A stretch of DNA of 16,100 nucleotides from Actinomycetes bacterium (GCA_029778515.1 JAKOQD010000315.1:1-16100); one strand, 5' to 3'. Counted from the first letter of the stretch, positions 7,636-14,493 are shown. The notes: generated from the sequence alone by a model not told the origin. Made by a program: numbers and translations.

Positions 7636-8116
7636 CAGCTTCTTCCTTTCTCCGCTTCTGGACGATCTGCCGCGCGACCGGTTCGGGCACGAAGGCCGAC
7701 ACGTCGCCGCCGTATGCCGCGACTTCGCGGATCATCGTCGAGGAAAGCGTGGACCATTGGGCCGACGCGGGCAATACGACTGTCTCGATACCACCGACGA
7801 TGCCGTTGATATGCGCCATCTGCAGTTCAAAATCGAAATCGGAGGCGAACCGGATGCCTTTTACCAGCACCTGCGCACCATGGGCCCTGGCGAAATCGAC
7901 CAGCAGCCCCTCGAGAGCCGCCACGCGGACGTTGGCCAGGTCGGCCGTGGTCTGGCTGACCAGGGCGACGCGCTCAGCCGCGGTGAACAGGTAGTTCTTG
8001 GCCGAGTTCTGGCCGACGGCGACGATCACCTCGTCGAAGAGGTTGGCGGCGCGCGAGATCACGTCGAGGTGCCCGTAGGTGACGGGGTCGAACGACCCCG
8101 GGCAGATCGCAAGCAT
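7628..8116 (-). CDS. coaD: Phosphopantetheine adenylyltransferase (CoaD)
   Basis: A 162-residue cytoplasmic enzyme for the penultimate step of coenzyme A synthesis: 4'-phosphopantetheine plus ATP gives dephospho-CoA and pyrophosphate. The N-terminal CPGSFDPVTYGHLDVI contains the nucleotidyltransferase TxGH motif (Thr13-His16). Lys40 in the NSAK segment, Arg89 in KGIRFASDFDFELQM, and SSTMIRE at 125-131 are the other conserved sites. Length and motif spacing are normal. The ATG follows the rsmD stop with no gap, and AAGGGG about 8 nt upstream is a good ribosome site. rsmD-coaD adjacency is widespread in bacteria. Confidence 0.97.
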   Translation of the reverse strand: MLAICPGSFDPVTYGHLDVISRAANLFDEVIVAVGQNSAKNYLFTAAERVALVSQTTADLANVRVAALEGLLVDFARAHGAQVLVKGIRFASDFDFELQMAHINGIVGGIETVVLPASAQWSTLSSTMIREVAAYGGDVSAFVPEPVARQIVQKRRKEEADG

Positions 8117-8701
8117 TCAGCGCCCCTTCGTGGCGAAGTACAACGTGGTCTCACCGTAACGCCGGTGCCAGCTATCGGTCACCTGTGCGGGCCACGCTGG
8201 CGGCGCATCCCTCGATGAGCGCTCTAGAACGATGAGCCCGTCTTCAGCCAGCCAACCGTTGCTCAGGGCGGCTTCGACGACTGCGGTGAGCCGATCGTTG
8301 GCGAGGGCGTAGGGCGGGTCGGCCCAGATCACGTCGTAGGCGGTAGTGGCCTGGGCCGCCACCGTGCGCTCAGCGCTGGCCGCCAGAACGGTGACCGCGA
8401 GACCGGTGTCGCTGGCGTTTCCCCTGGCCAGCCTCGCGGTGGCCGAATCGCTCTCGACCGCGAGGACGGGGGCCGCCCCACGGCTCGCCGCCTCGATCGC
8501 GACCGCGCCCGAGCCCGCGTAGAGGTCGAGGAAGCCCAGCCCGGTCAGCATGTTCTCGGCGGCCTCGCCCGCGGTTCCGGCCCAATCCGCGATCAGAGAG
8601 AACGCGGCCTCGCGCACCCGGTCGCTGGTCGGGCGCGTGGCCGAGTGCGCCGGCGTCCGCAGCCGGTGGCCCTTCTTCGTTCCCGCGATGATCCTGGTCA
8701 C
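8117..8701 (-). CDS. rsmD: 16S rRNA (guanine(966)-N2)-methyltransferase RsmD
   Basis: A 194-residue SAM-dependent methyltransferase that modifies G966 of 16S rRNA during small-subunit assembly. The N-terminal MTRIIAGTKKGHRL and RPTSDRVREA (23-32) are family hallmarks. SAM motif I is FLDLYAGSGAVAIEA (57-71) and the catalytic ADPPY is at 127-131. The GTG start (8699-8701) has no Shine-Dalgarno site, but TAACCT lies 7 nt upstream, suggesting a leaderless transcript. The gene abuts coaD and probably heads an rsmD-coaD-sepIVA operon. Confidence 0.95.
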   Translation of the reverse strand: MTRIIAGTKKGHRLRTPAHSATRPTSDRVREAAFSLIADWAGTAGEAAENMLTGLGFLDLYAGSGAVAIEAASRGAAPVLAVESDSATARLARGNASDTGLAVTVLAASAERTVAAQATTAYDVIWADPPYALANDRLTAVVEAALSNGWLAEDGLIVLERSSRDAPPAWPAQVTDSWHRRYGETTLYFATKGR

Positions 8702-8708
8702 GGTGGTC

Positions 8709-8714
8709 AGGTTA
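8709..8714 (-). promoter_or_regulatory. Probable -10 box (TAACCT) for leaderless rsmD
   Basis: TAACCT on the minus strand is separated by 7 nt from the rsmD GTG. With transcription starting at the GTG it would give a leaderless mRNA, which agrees with the absence of any ribosome site here. Confidence 0.5.
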
Positions 8715-8826
8715 ACGGTGCCGACGGGTTGCGCCGGTTTCGGCGCCGTTCCGCGACAAGGTTCGCAAGCCCCGATCGACCCTTCGTCAAGCTCACGGAT
8801 CGTTCACCGGCCCGGTCCACTCCCCC

Positions 8827-8895
8827 TGTGATCCCGGCCCATTTCCCACTGTCATCCCGGCCCGCTTTCCACTGTCATCCCGGCCCGCTTTTTAC
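8827..8895. repeat. Three tandem copies of a 23-bp unit, recG-rsmD intergenic region
   Basis: Three consecutive 23-bp units at 8827-8849, 8850-8872 and 8873-8895. Units 2 and 3 differ at two positions; unit 1 has a few more changes. On the plus strand each begins TGTCATCCCGGCC (TGTGATCCCGGCC in unit 1), followed by an AT-richer stretch ending in AC. A fourth unit starts at 8896 and becomes a full palindrome. The rest of this 270-bp gap (8702-8826 and 8926-8971) holds the rsmD -10 box and nothing else I can identify. Confidence 0.85.
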
Positions 8896-8925
8896 TGTCA
8901 TCCCGGCGCAGGCCGGGATCTCTCA
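8896..8925 (-). repeat. REP-like perfect palindrome (copy B) downstream of recG
   Basis: The core at 8900-8919 reads ATCCCGGC-GCAG-GCCGGGAT, a perfect 8-bp stem with a 4-nt loop. On the minus strand the flanks are AGAG before and GACAG after, matching copy A at 446-475. It lies 47 nt past the recG stop and could end or protect the recG transcript. Palindromes of the type GTCATCCCGGC...GCCGGGATC are found as dispersed REP-like elements in many genomes. Confidence 0.7.
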
Positions 8926-8971
8926 GCGCGATCGGTGGAATCCGACTCGGGGCACGTCGTTCAGCACTGCC

Positions 8972-11179
8972 CTAGTTGCGTTCGAGCCAGTCGGGGGAAG
9001 CGAGCAGTTCGGTGGCGCGGATCGCGTCCGCGAAGCCTGGGGTGGTCAAACCGGGGTCGCGGGCCACACATTCGGCGGCCAGGTCGCGGGCGAGGGCGAT
9101 CAGGTCGGCGTGCTCGAGCACCCGAAGTAGGCGCAGGCTAGATCGGGTGCCCGCCTGCGAGCTGCCCAGCACGTCCCCTTCACGGCGCTGCTCCAGGTCG
9201 AGTTCGGCGAGTTCGAACCCGTCCCGCGTGGACGCGATGGCGTCCAGTCGCGCGCGAGCTGGTTCGCCCGCGGGCACGCTGGTGATCAGCAGGCACACGC
9301 CGGGGTGGCTGCCCCGGCCGATCCGGCCGCGAAGCTGGTGCAACTGCGAGATGCCGAACCGGTCGGCGTCCCAGATCACCATCATGGAGGCGTTCGGCAC
9401 GTCCACACCGACCTCGATCACGGTGGTCGCAACCAGCACGTCGAGCTGCCCGGACGCGAAGTCGCCCATCGCCTGGTCCTTGACGTCGCTCGGCAACTGC
9501 CCATGCAGCACGCCGACCCGGACCCCGGCCAGCGGGCCGGCGCGCAGCTCGTCAGCGAGCTCGGTGACGCCCTTGCCGTCGGCGCCCTGGCCGCCGATCC
9601 GCGGCGCAACGATGAAGACCTGCCGGCCGGTCGCGACCTCCTCCAGAACTCGGCTCCAGGCGCGCTCCACCCACTGCGGGCGGCTGGCTGCGTCCACCAC
9701 GACCGTGGCCACGTCGGCGCGCCCGCCGGGCAGCTCGGCCAGCGTGGAGACGTCCAGGTCGCCGAAGATCGTCATCGCCACCGAGCGCGGGATCGGGGTT
9801 GCGGTGAGTACCAGCACATGCGGACGGGTGCTCGCCTTGTCGAGTAGCTGAGCCCGCTGTTCCACCCCAAAACGATGCTGCTCGTCGACCACGATCAATC
9901 CCAGATCGGCGAACTGCACCCGGTCGGCCAGCAGCGCGTGCGTGCCGATGACGATGCCCGCTTCCCCACTCGCCGCGCGCAGCAGCGCTGACTTCTTCGC
10001 GGCCGCCGGCAGCGATCCGGACAGCAGCACCACGTCGGTAGCGACATCCGGCGCCCCGAGCATGCGGCCCTCGCCGAGGTCGCCCAGCAGGGAACGAATG
10101 GTCTGGTAGTGCTGTGCTGCCAGCACCTCGGTCGGCGCCAGCAGCGCGGCCTGACCGCCGTTGTCGACCACCGTCAGCATCGCCTGCAGCGCCACCACGG
10201 TCTTGCCGGAACCCACCTCGCCCTGCAGCAGCCGCTGCATCGGCCGATCACGAGCCAGGTCGGCGAGGATGGCGGCGCTGACCTCGGTCTGGCCCGCGGT
10301 GAGCTGGAACGGCAGCCGGTCATCGAAGGCGTCCAGCAGTCCGCCGGTGACCTGGGGACGGGGCTGCGCCGGCTGCCTGGCCGCGTCCGCTCGCCGGTAG
10401 GCCATGGTCAGCTGGGTGGCCATGGCTTCGTCAAAACGCAGCCGATCGGCGCCACGCTCGGCCTCGCCGAGGCTGGCCGGCTGGTGGACGGCCGCGAACG
10501 CGTCCGCCAAGCCCAGCACGCCCGCACGCTCCCGCAACCACTCGGGCCACGGGTCGTCAGCACCGGAGATCGCGGACAGCGCCAGCCGCGCGCATTCGGC
10601 CACTTTCCAGGTGGGGAGCTTGGCCGTCGCCGGGTACATGCCCACCAGGCCGCCGCTGGAAAGAACGGCGATGCGTTCCTTCTCCTCCGAAGTGGAGACG
10701 ATCCGTCCGCTCGCGTCCATCATCGCGAAGGTCGGGTGGCTCATCTGCAACTCGTTGCGGAAGCTGCCTACCTTGCCGACGAAGACTCCGGCCACGCCTT
10801 CGCGAAGCTGCTTCTCCCACCAGGTCAGCAGGTGGGTCTTGCCGAAGAAGGTCGCCGTCAGCCGGCCATGGCCGTCGCTGAGCAGCACCTCAAGTCGTCC
10901 CGGACGGGCGTTGCGGCCGGGTTGGCCGCGGCTCTCGTGACGGCGGATGTCCGCGACCCGAGCGATCACCGCGACCAGATCGCCCTCAGTGATCGTGGCC
11001 AAATCGGTGAGTTCAGTGCCGGAGAGGTAGCGCCTGGGGATGTGCCGGAGCAGGTCGCCGAGGGTGTGGACGCGCAGCGCCGCGAACTCCTTGCCGGTGC
11101 GCTCCCCCAGGACCGAACTCAACGGCGCGGCCAGTTCGGCGAACATCCGCGTCCGCCAACCACTCAGCCCGATCTCCAC
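8972..11179 (-). CDS. recG: ATP-dependent DNA helicase RecG
   Basis: A 735-residue branch-migration helicase that regresses stalled forks and processes Holliday junctions. An N-terminal wedge/OB region covers about 45-160 (HTLGDLLRHIPRRYL; GRLTATFFGK). The helicase core has FQLTAGQ (291-297), Walker A GEVGSGKT (320-327), LAPTEVLAAQH, Walker B DEQH (432-435), TATPIPR (459-465), a second RecA-like lobe with VATTVIEVGVDVPNA, and QLRGRIGR as motif VI. The TRG-like tail RDGFELAELDLEQRREGDVLG is intact. The GTG start (11177-11179) lacks a Shine-Dalgarno site but has TAGGCT 8 nt upstream; the ATG at codon 12 is the alternative start. Length is within the normal range. Confidence 0.97.
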   Translation of the reverse strand: MEIGLSGWRTRMFAELAAPLSSVLGERTGKEFAALRVHTLGDLLRHIPRRYLSGTELTDLATITEGDLVAVIARVADIRRHESRGQPGRNARPGRLEVLLSDGHGRLTATFFGKTHLLTWWEKQLREGVAGVFVGKVGSFRNELQMSHPTFAMMDASGRIVSTSEEKERIAVLSSGGLVGMYPATAKLPTWKVAECARLALSAISGADDPWPEWLRERAGVLGLADAFAAVHQPASLGEAERGADRLRFDEAMATQLTMAYRRADAARQPAQPRPQVTGGLLDAFDDRLPFQLTAGQTEVSAAILADLARDRPMQRLLQGEVGSGKTVVALQAMLTVVDNGGQAALLAPTEVLAAQHYQTIRSLLGDLGEGRMLGAPDVATDVVLLSGSLPAAAKKSALLRAASGEAGIVIGTHALLADRVQFADLGLIVVDEQHRFGVEQRAQLLDKASTRPHVLVLTATPIPRSVAMTIFGDLDVSTLAELPGGRADVATVVVDAASRPQWVERAWSRVLEEVATGRQVFIVAPRIGGQGADGKGVTELADELRAGPLAGVRVGVLHGQLPSDVKDQAMGDFASGQLDVLVATTVIEVGVDVPNASMMVIWDADRFGISQLHQLRGRIGRGSHPGVCLLITSVPAGEPARARLDAIASTRDGFELAELDLEQRREGDVLGSSQAGTRSSLRLLRVLEHADLIALARDLAAECVARDPGLTTPGFADAIRATELLASPDWLERN

Positions 11180-11187
11180 GATTGGTC

Positions 11188-11193
11188 AGCCTA
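11188..11193 (-). promoter_or_regulatory. Probable -10 box (TAGGCT) for leaderless recG
   Basis: TAGGCT on the minus strand is 8 nt before the recG GTG, in the 89-bp gap after the 96-residue membrane gene. The same gap has an inverted pair, AGGCGGTC (11193-11200) and GACCGCCT (11263-11270), separated by 62 nt, which may be chance. Confidence 0.4.
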
Positions 11194-11268
11194 GGCGGTC
11201 CGGCCGACAGTCGCGCACGGGCAGAGCCGGGAAGCCCCGCGTGATCGAGCAGCTCGGCGGCCGACCGC

Positions 11269-11559
11269 CTACGACCTGCGGCTTCGAACGAGCCACCCGA
11301 CCACCGCGGCCGCGACCACGCCCAGGAACAGGAAGCCGCCAGGCAGGCCGCCGAACTGGAAGGCGCCGACAATCAACAGCAGCGCCAGCGGCATGGCGAT
11401 CAGCAGCAGCACAACGATCAGGATCTCGCCCAGCCCGGCGTGGACGGCTGAAAGCACAGCACGCAGGCCGGGCAGTCGCATCGCCGCTGAGCGCAGGCGC
11501 CACAGCCAGCCCGACTGCGGGTCACGGTCAGCGGGTTCGGTGCCGGTTGGCTGGGTCAC
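11269..11559 (-). CDS. Small two-helix membrane protein, function unknown
   Basis: Unrecognised 96-residue protein. A polar N-terminal 40 residues (MTQPTGTEPADRDP, then a basic, possibly amphipathic stretch to about residue 40) precedes two hydrophobic helices at about 43-66 and 70-91, linked by a short Gly-rich turn (FQFGGLPGG). The end is WLVRSRRS, basic, so both ends are probably cytoplasmic. The GTG start (11557-11559) has no ribosome site; GACGAT lies 7 nt upstream as a possible -10 box. It sits alone between rpmB and recG, 89 nt from the recG start. Codon use resembles its neighbours. The reading frame and membrane pattern argue for a real gene, but no family is apparent to me. Confidence 0.65.
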   Translation of the reverse strand: MTQPTGTEPADRDPQSGWLWRLRSAAMRLPGLRAVLSAVHAGLGEILIVVLLLIAMPLALLLIVGAFQFGGLPGGFLFLGVVAAAVVGWLVRSRRS

Positions 11560-11601
11560 AGGTCAGATCGTCCCACGAGCGGTTGAGTACGGGTGAAGTC
11601 C

Positions 11602-11626
11602 GAGCCGTCCGCCGCAACGACGGCTC
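11602..11626 (-). terminator. Second hairpin after rpmB
   Basis: GAGCCGTC (11602-11609) and GACGGCTC (11619-11626) form a perfect 8-bp stem with a 9-nt loop. It lies just past the stronger hairpin at 11638-11661 on the rpmB transcript. There is no T-tract. Confidence 0.45.
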
Positions 11627-11637
11627 CGGACATGCGA

Positions 11638-11661
11638 AGAGACCCGCCGCAGCGGGTCTCT
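11638..11661 (-). terminator. Hairpin terminator of rpmB
   Basis: AGAGACCCGC (11638-11647) and GCGGGTCTCT (11652-11661) pair perfectly over 10 bp around a CGCA loop, 10 nt after the rpmB stop. There is no run of T afterwards, which is common for actinobacterial terminators. A second hairpin follows at 11602-11626. Confidence 0.75.
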
Positions 11662-11671
11662 CGTCAGGGTT

Positions 11672-11857
11672 TCAGCGGGTGACGCGACCGGCCTTCAGGC
11701 AGGAGGTGCACACGTTGAGGCGCTTGGGGGTGCCTTCAACCACAGCGCGGACCCGCTGAATGTTCGGGTTCCAGCGCCGATTGGTCTTCTTCTTCGACCA
11801 GGGGACGTTGTGCCCGAAGCCGGGACCCTTGGCGCAGATGTCACAGACGGCAGCCAC
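11672..11857 (-). CDS. rpmB: Large ribosomal subunit protein bL28 (zinc-binding form)
   Basis: A 61-residue protein, MAAVCDICAKGPGFGHNV, followed by the basic KKKTNRRWNPN segment and ending VCTSCLKAGRV; all are bL28 hallmarks. Cys5, Cys8, Cys50 and Cys53 form the zinc site, so this is a C+ paralogue. The GTG start (11855-11857) is set by GAGGAG (11865-11870) 7 nt upstream and by the family N-terminus. The gene is monocistronic, with terminator hairpins on the left and its own leader on the right. Confidence 0.97.
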   Translation of the reverse strand: MAAVCDICAKGPGFGHNVPWSKKKTNRRWNPNIQRVRAVVEGTPKRLNVCTSCLKAGRVTR

Positions 11858-11883
11858 CGGAGTACTCCTCGTTGTCTAATCAA

Positions 11884-11930
11884 GTGCGGGCACGATTCGC
11901 ACCCGGAAGTCGGTCCCCACGACAGGGACC
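11884..11930 (-). promoter_or_regulatory. Two stem-loops in the rpmB 5' leader
   Basis: GTGCG/CGCAC (11884-11888 and 11898-11902) and GGTCCC/GGGACC (11912-11917 and 11925-11930) are two short perfect stems upstream of the rpmB ribosome site. TATCGT at 11936-11941 is a weak candidate -10 box that would place both stems in the leader RNA. Control of bL28 by its own leader is only a suggestion. Confidence 0.3.
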
Positions 11931-11946
11931 TAGCTACGATACCTGA

Positions 11947-11980
11947 ACCCCGCCCGCACCCGCCAATCGGCGGACGGGGT
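11947..11980. repeat. Imperfect hairpin between rnj and rpmB
   Basis: ACCCCG (11947-11952) pairs with CGGGGT (11975-11980), and inside it CCGCC (11960-11964) pairs with GGCGG (11969-11973) around an AATC loop. One side has a 7-nt internal bulge. It lies between the larger hairpin (11996-12067) and the rpmB leader; it may help terminate rnj transcripts or overlap the rpmB promoter. Confidence 0.4.
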
Positions 11981-11995
11981 GCCGGTCGGGGAACG

Positions 11996-12067
11996 CAGCT
12001 TCGCTCCCGAATGGGACCCTCGCTCCCGATAGTTCGGGAGCGGGAGTCCCATTCGGGAGCGAAGTTG
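11996..12067 (-). terminator. Very long hairpin downstream of rnj
   Basis: The arms at 11999-12017 and 12046-12064 are a perfect 19-bp inverted repeat beginning CTTCGCTCCCGAATGGGAC. Pairing extends outward by CA/TG plus one G-U pair (11996-12067). Inside, CGCTCCCGA (12021-12029) pairs with TCGGGAGCG (12034-12042) around a TAGT loop. The 3-nt step between the two stems has only one mismatch and one wobble. The result is almost one continuous stem of about 34 bp. It starts 34 nt after the rnj stop and lacks a T-tract. It may terminate rnj or shield its 3' end, or be a small palindromic repeat element. Confidence 0.75.
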
Positions 12068-12100
12068 GGTTTGAGCCTGGTTCGGCTGGGCGGCAGCGGC

Positions 12101-13783
12101 TTACGTGGCCACCACCACCGGCAGGATCATCGGCCGGCGGCGGTAGTGGTTGCTGACCCAGCGTCCGACCGTCCGGCGCACCAACTGCTGCAGCTGGAAG
12201 GTGTCCTCGACCCCGTCCGCCAACGCCTTCTCCAGCACGGCGATCAGTTCTGGACGCACGTCGTCGAAGACCGAGTCGTCCTCAGCGAAGCCGCGCGCAT
12301 GGATGTCGGGACCGCTGACCAACCGCTTGGCATGCAGGTTGACCACCGTGACCAGCGTGATGAAGCCCTCCTCGCCGAGGATCTTTCGATCGGTCAGTTC
12401 GGTGTCGCCCACCTCGCCTTCGGTGAGCCCGTCCACGAAGATGTAGCCGCAGTCCAGCTGGCCGGCCACGCGCGCCCGGCCCTTGGCCAGATCGATCACC
12501 GCGCCGTCCTCGACCACGATCGTGTTCGCCGCCGGCACGCCGGTCGCCTGGGCGAGCTTTGCGTTGGCGATCAGGTGCCGCACCTCACCGTGAACCGGCA
12601 GCACGTTCCTGGGCTGCAGCAGGTTGTAGCAGTACAGCAACTCGCCCGCGGAGGCGTGGCCGGAGACGTGCACCAGGGCGTTGCCCTTGTGGACGACCGT
12701 GACGCCGTTACCGGCCAGCCCGTTGATCACCCGGTAGACCGAATTCTCGTTGCCCGGGATCAGCGAGGACGCGAGCAGCACCACGTCGCCCTCCCCCGCG
12801 GTCACCACAGGATGTTCATGGTTCGAGATCCGCGACAGCGCCGAGAGCGGCTCGCCCTGGGAGCCGGTGGAGATGATCACCACCTGGTCATCGCGGAAAT
12901 TCTCGATCTGTTTGAGGTCGATCAGCGTGTTTTCGGGCACGTGCAGGTAGCCGAGGTCACGCGCGACCCCCATGTTGCGGACCATCGAACGGCCGACGTA
13001 GACCACCTTGCGTCCATGCCGGACGGCCGCGTCCATCACCTGCTGCACCCGGTGCACATGGGAAGCGAAACAGGCCACGATCAGCTTCTGCTTGGCGGCC
13101 GCGAACACCCGCTCCATGGCCGGCTCGATGTCCCGCTCGTGCGTGGTGAAGCCCGGCGACTCGGCGTTGGTGGAGTCAACCATGAACAGGTCGAGCCCCT
13201 CGTCACCGAGCCGGGCGAAGCCCCGCAGGTCGGTGAGTCGGCCGTCGAGTGGCAACTGGTCCATCTTGAAGTCGCCGGTGTGCAGCACAGTGCCGCCAGC
13301 GGTCCGCATGACCACCGCGAGCGCGTCCGGGATGGAGTGGTTGACCGCCATGAACTCCAGGTCGTACTCGCCGATCCGGACGCGGTCACCCTCGCTCACC
13401 ACCCGCAGGTCGACATTGCGGATGCGGTGCTCGCGCAGCTTCTCCCGCACGAGCGCGAGCGTCAGCTTCGAACCCAGGACGGGCAGGTTGCTGCGTCGTC
13501 GCAGCAGGTATGGGACGGCGCCGATGTGGTCCTCGTGCCCGTGGGTCAGCACCAGCGCGACGGCCTCGTCGAGGCGGTCCTCAACCAGGTGCAACCCGGG
13601 CAGGATGAGGTCGACACCCGGCTGGTCCTCGGACGGGAAGAGCACACCGCAGTCGACGAACAGCAACTCGCCGTTGATCTCGAACGAAGTCATGTTGCGG
13701 CCGACATCGCCGAGGCCGCCGAGCGGGGTGATCCGCAGCGTATCCGGCGACAGCTGGGGTGGGGTTTTCAAGCTATCTCGCAC
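12101..13783 (-). CDS. rnj: Ribonuclease J (metallo-beta-lactamase/beta-CASP family)
   Basis: A 560-residue RNase J with 5'-3' exonuclease and endonuclease activity in mRNA decay and rRNA maturation; the length agrees with actinobacterial members. The beta-lactamase core contains HGHEDHIG (81-88) and the further metal ligands His150, Asp172 and His399. The beta-CASP region has CFASHVHRVQQ (239-249), STGSQGEP and SGHAS (His377). The C-terminal dimerisation domain runs from about 440 to YRRRPMILPVV. The GTG start (13781-13783) has no Shine-Dalgarno site, but TAGGTT lies exactly 6 nt upstream, which fits a leaderless mRNA. In many actinobacteria dapA is upstream; here there is a divergent acetyltransferase gene instead. 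Confidence 0.96.
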   Translation of the reverse strand: MRDSLKTPPQLSPDTLRITPLGGLGDVGRNMTSFEINGELLFVDCGVLFPSEDQPGVDLILPGLHLVEDRLDEAVALVLTHGHEDHIGAVPYLLRRRSNLPVLGSKLTLALVREKLREHRIRNVDLRVVSEGDRVRIGEYDLEFMAVNHSIPDALAVVMRTAGGTVLHTGDFKMDQLPLDGRLTDLRGFARLGDEGLDLFMVDSTNAESPGFTTHERDIEPAMERVFAAAKQKLIVACFASHVHRVQQVMDAAVRHGRKVVYVGRSMVRNMGVARDLGYLHVPENTLIDLKQIENFRDDQVVIISTGSQGEPLSALSRISNHEHPVVTAGEGDVVLLASSLIPGNENSVYRVINGLAGNGVTVVHKGNALVHVSGHASAGELLYCYNLLQPRNVLPVHGEVRHLIANAKLAQATGVPAANTIVVEDGAVIDLAKGRARVAGQLDCGYIFVDGLTEGEVGDTELTDRKILGEEGFITLVTVVNLHAKRLVSGPDIHARGFAEDDSVFDDVRPELIAVLEKALADGVEDTFQLQQLVRRTVGRWVSNHYRRRPMILPVVVAT

Positions 13784-13789
13784 GGCCCC

Positions 13790-13795
13790 AACCTA
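13790..13795 (-). promoter_or_regulatory. Probable -10 box (TAGGTT) for leaderless rnj
   Basis: TAGGTT on the minus strand is 6 nt before the rnj GTG. It lies in the 157-bp divergent region 13784-13940, which also holds the promoter of the acetyltransferase gene and nothing else I can identify with confidence. Confidence 0.5.
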
Positions 13796-13928
13796 TCGGT
13801 TCTTGCGGCGGCGCAGCCTGAGGGCACGGCCTGCCAGCCTGCGCAGTTGCCTCAGTCTGTTCGACCACACTGCGACGGCGGCGCCGCATGCGACCCGATG
13901 GCGAGTCGGTACCGCGCGGTGGGGTGGG

Positions 13929-13934
13929 TACAGT
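13929..13934 (+). promoter_or_regulatory. Probable -10 box (TACAGT) for leaderless acetyltransferase gene
   Basis: TACAGT is followed by exactly 6 nt and then GTG at 13941. There is no ribosome site between them. This is the clearest leaderless arrangement in the window. Confidence 0.6.
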
Positions 13935-13940
13935 GACGCC

Positions 13941-14471
13941 GTGATCGCCGACTCCGTCCGCCTTGCCCTTCCACGTGAAGCGGGCACCATCGCTGCGCTG
14001 CAACGCCGGTCGTGGGCGGCATCGGACGCGGACCTGGCAGCCCAGCTACTTGGTTCGGTGGACCTCGCCGCCATGACGGCCAGTTGGGAGGCCGCGATCC
14101 TGCGTCCGCCCCTGGCCCAGTTCCGCGTGCTGGTGGCGATCGGCCAGGAGCGGGTGGTGGGCTTCGCAGCGCTCGGCCCGTCCGACGATCCCGACGCTAC
14201 CGAGGGCGAGGATGCGCTCGTGGCGGAGTTCGTGATCGACCCAGCAGCGATGCGTATGGGACACGGATCGCGCCTGCTGAACGCGGCCATGGACACCCTG
14301 CGCGCGGACGGCTTCAGCCGTGCCACCTGGTGGGTGCGCTCGACCGACGACGCGCTGCGTGAGTTCCTGATCTCGGCCGGCTGGGGCGCTGACGGTGCCC
14401 ACACCGAGGTGGCGGTCAGCGAGACCGGTCCTCGGCTGCGGCTAGTGCGCCTGCACACCGCGCTGAGCTGA
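13941..14471 (+). CDS. GNAT-family N-acetyltransferase
   Basis: A 176-residue protein beginning MIADSVRLALPREAGTIAALQ. The GNAT fold is recognised from VLVAIGQERVVGFAAL (63-78, beta2-beta3), ALVAEFVIDPAAMRMGHGSRLL (92-113, motif A with the acetyl-CoA-binding GHG at 107-109) and the later ATWWVRSTDDALREFLISAGW (128-148), the usual helix and LGF-like segment. The expected Arg/Gln two residues before the first Gly is replaced by Met104-Arg105-Met106, a mild deviation. The acceptor substrate cannot be told. It is the only complete plus-strand gene, convergent with ybeY and divergent from rnj. A longer frame extends upstream antisense to rnj, but the leaderless GTG and the limit of family similarity support 13941. 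Confidence 0.87.
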   Translation: MIADSVRLALPREAGTIAALQRRSWAASDADLAAQLLGSVDLAAMTASWEAAILRPPLAQFRVLVAIGQERVVGFAALGPSDDPDATEGEDALVAEFVIDPAAMRMGHGSRLLNAAMDTLRADGFSRATWWVRSTDDALREFLISAGWGADGAHTEVAVSETGPRLRLVRLHTALS

Positions 14472-14477
14472 ACACCC

Positions 14478-14493
14478 GGACGTCCCAACGTCC
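14478..14493. terminator. Possible bidirectional terminator between convergent genes
   Basis: GGACGT (14478-14483) and ACGTCC (14488-14493) form a perfect 6-bp stem with a CCCA loop in the 54-bp gap between the acetyltransferase stop and the ybeY stop. It is short and lacks T-tracts, so this is tentative. Confidence 0.4.

Noticed and set aside
8645..9130. Plus-strand 161-codon frame across the recG-rsmD gap
   Set aside because: It is translated from the 23-bp repeats and REP element (VIPAQAGIS) and then antisense recG. No ribosome site and no conserved content.
11193..11270. Inverted 8-mers AGGCGGTC / GACCGCCT around the recG upstream gap
   Set aside because: The 62-nt loop and GC-rich composition make chance likely, and one arm is inside the 96-residue gene.
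13793..13870. Minus-strand 25-residue, very basic peptide (starts MWSNRLRQLRR) in the rnj promoter region
   Set aside because: It has no ribosome site, its stop overlaps the rnj -10 box, and Arg/Leu-rich frames arise easily in GC-rich DNA. Not supported as a gene.
11810..13936. 708-codon open frame on the plus strand
   Set aside because: It is antisense to rnj and rpmB, which are unmistakable. The protein is His/Asp/Gln/Val-rich nonsense without domains.
13008..13940. Upstream extension of the acetyltransferase frame to 487 codons
   Set aside because: The added part is antisense to rnj and low-complexity (Ser/Arg-rich). GNAT similarity and the leaderless GTG both begin near 13941.
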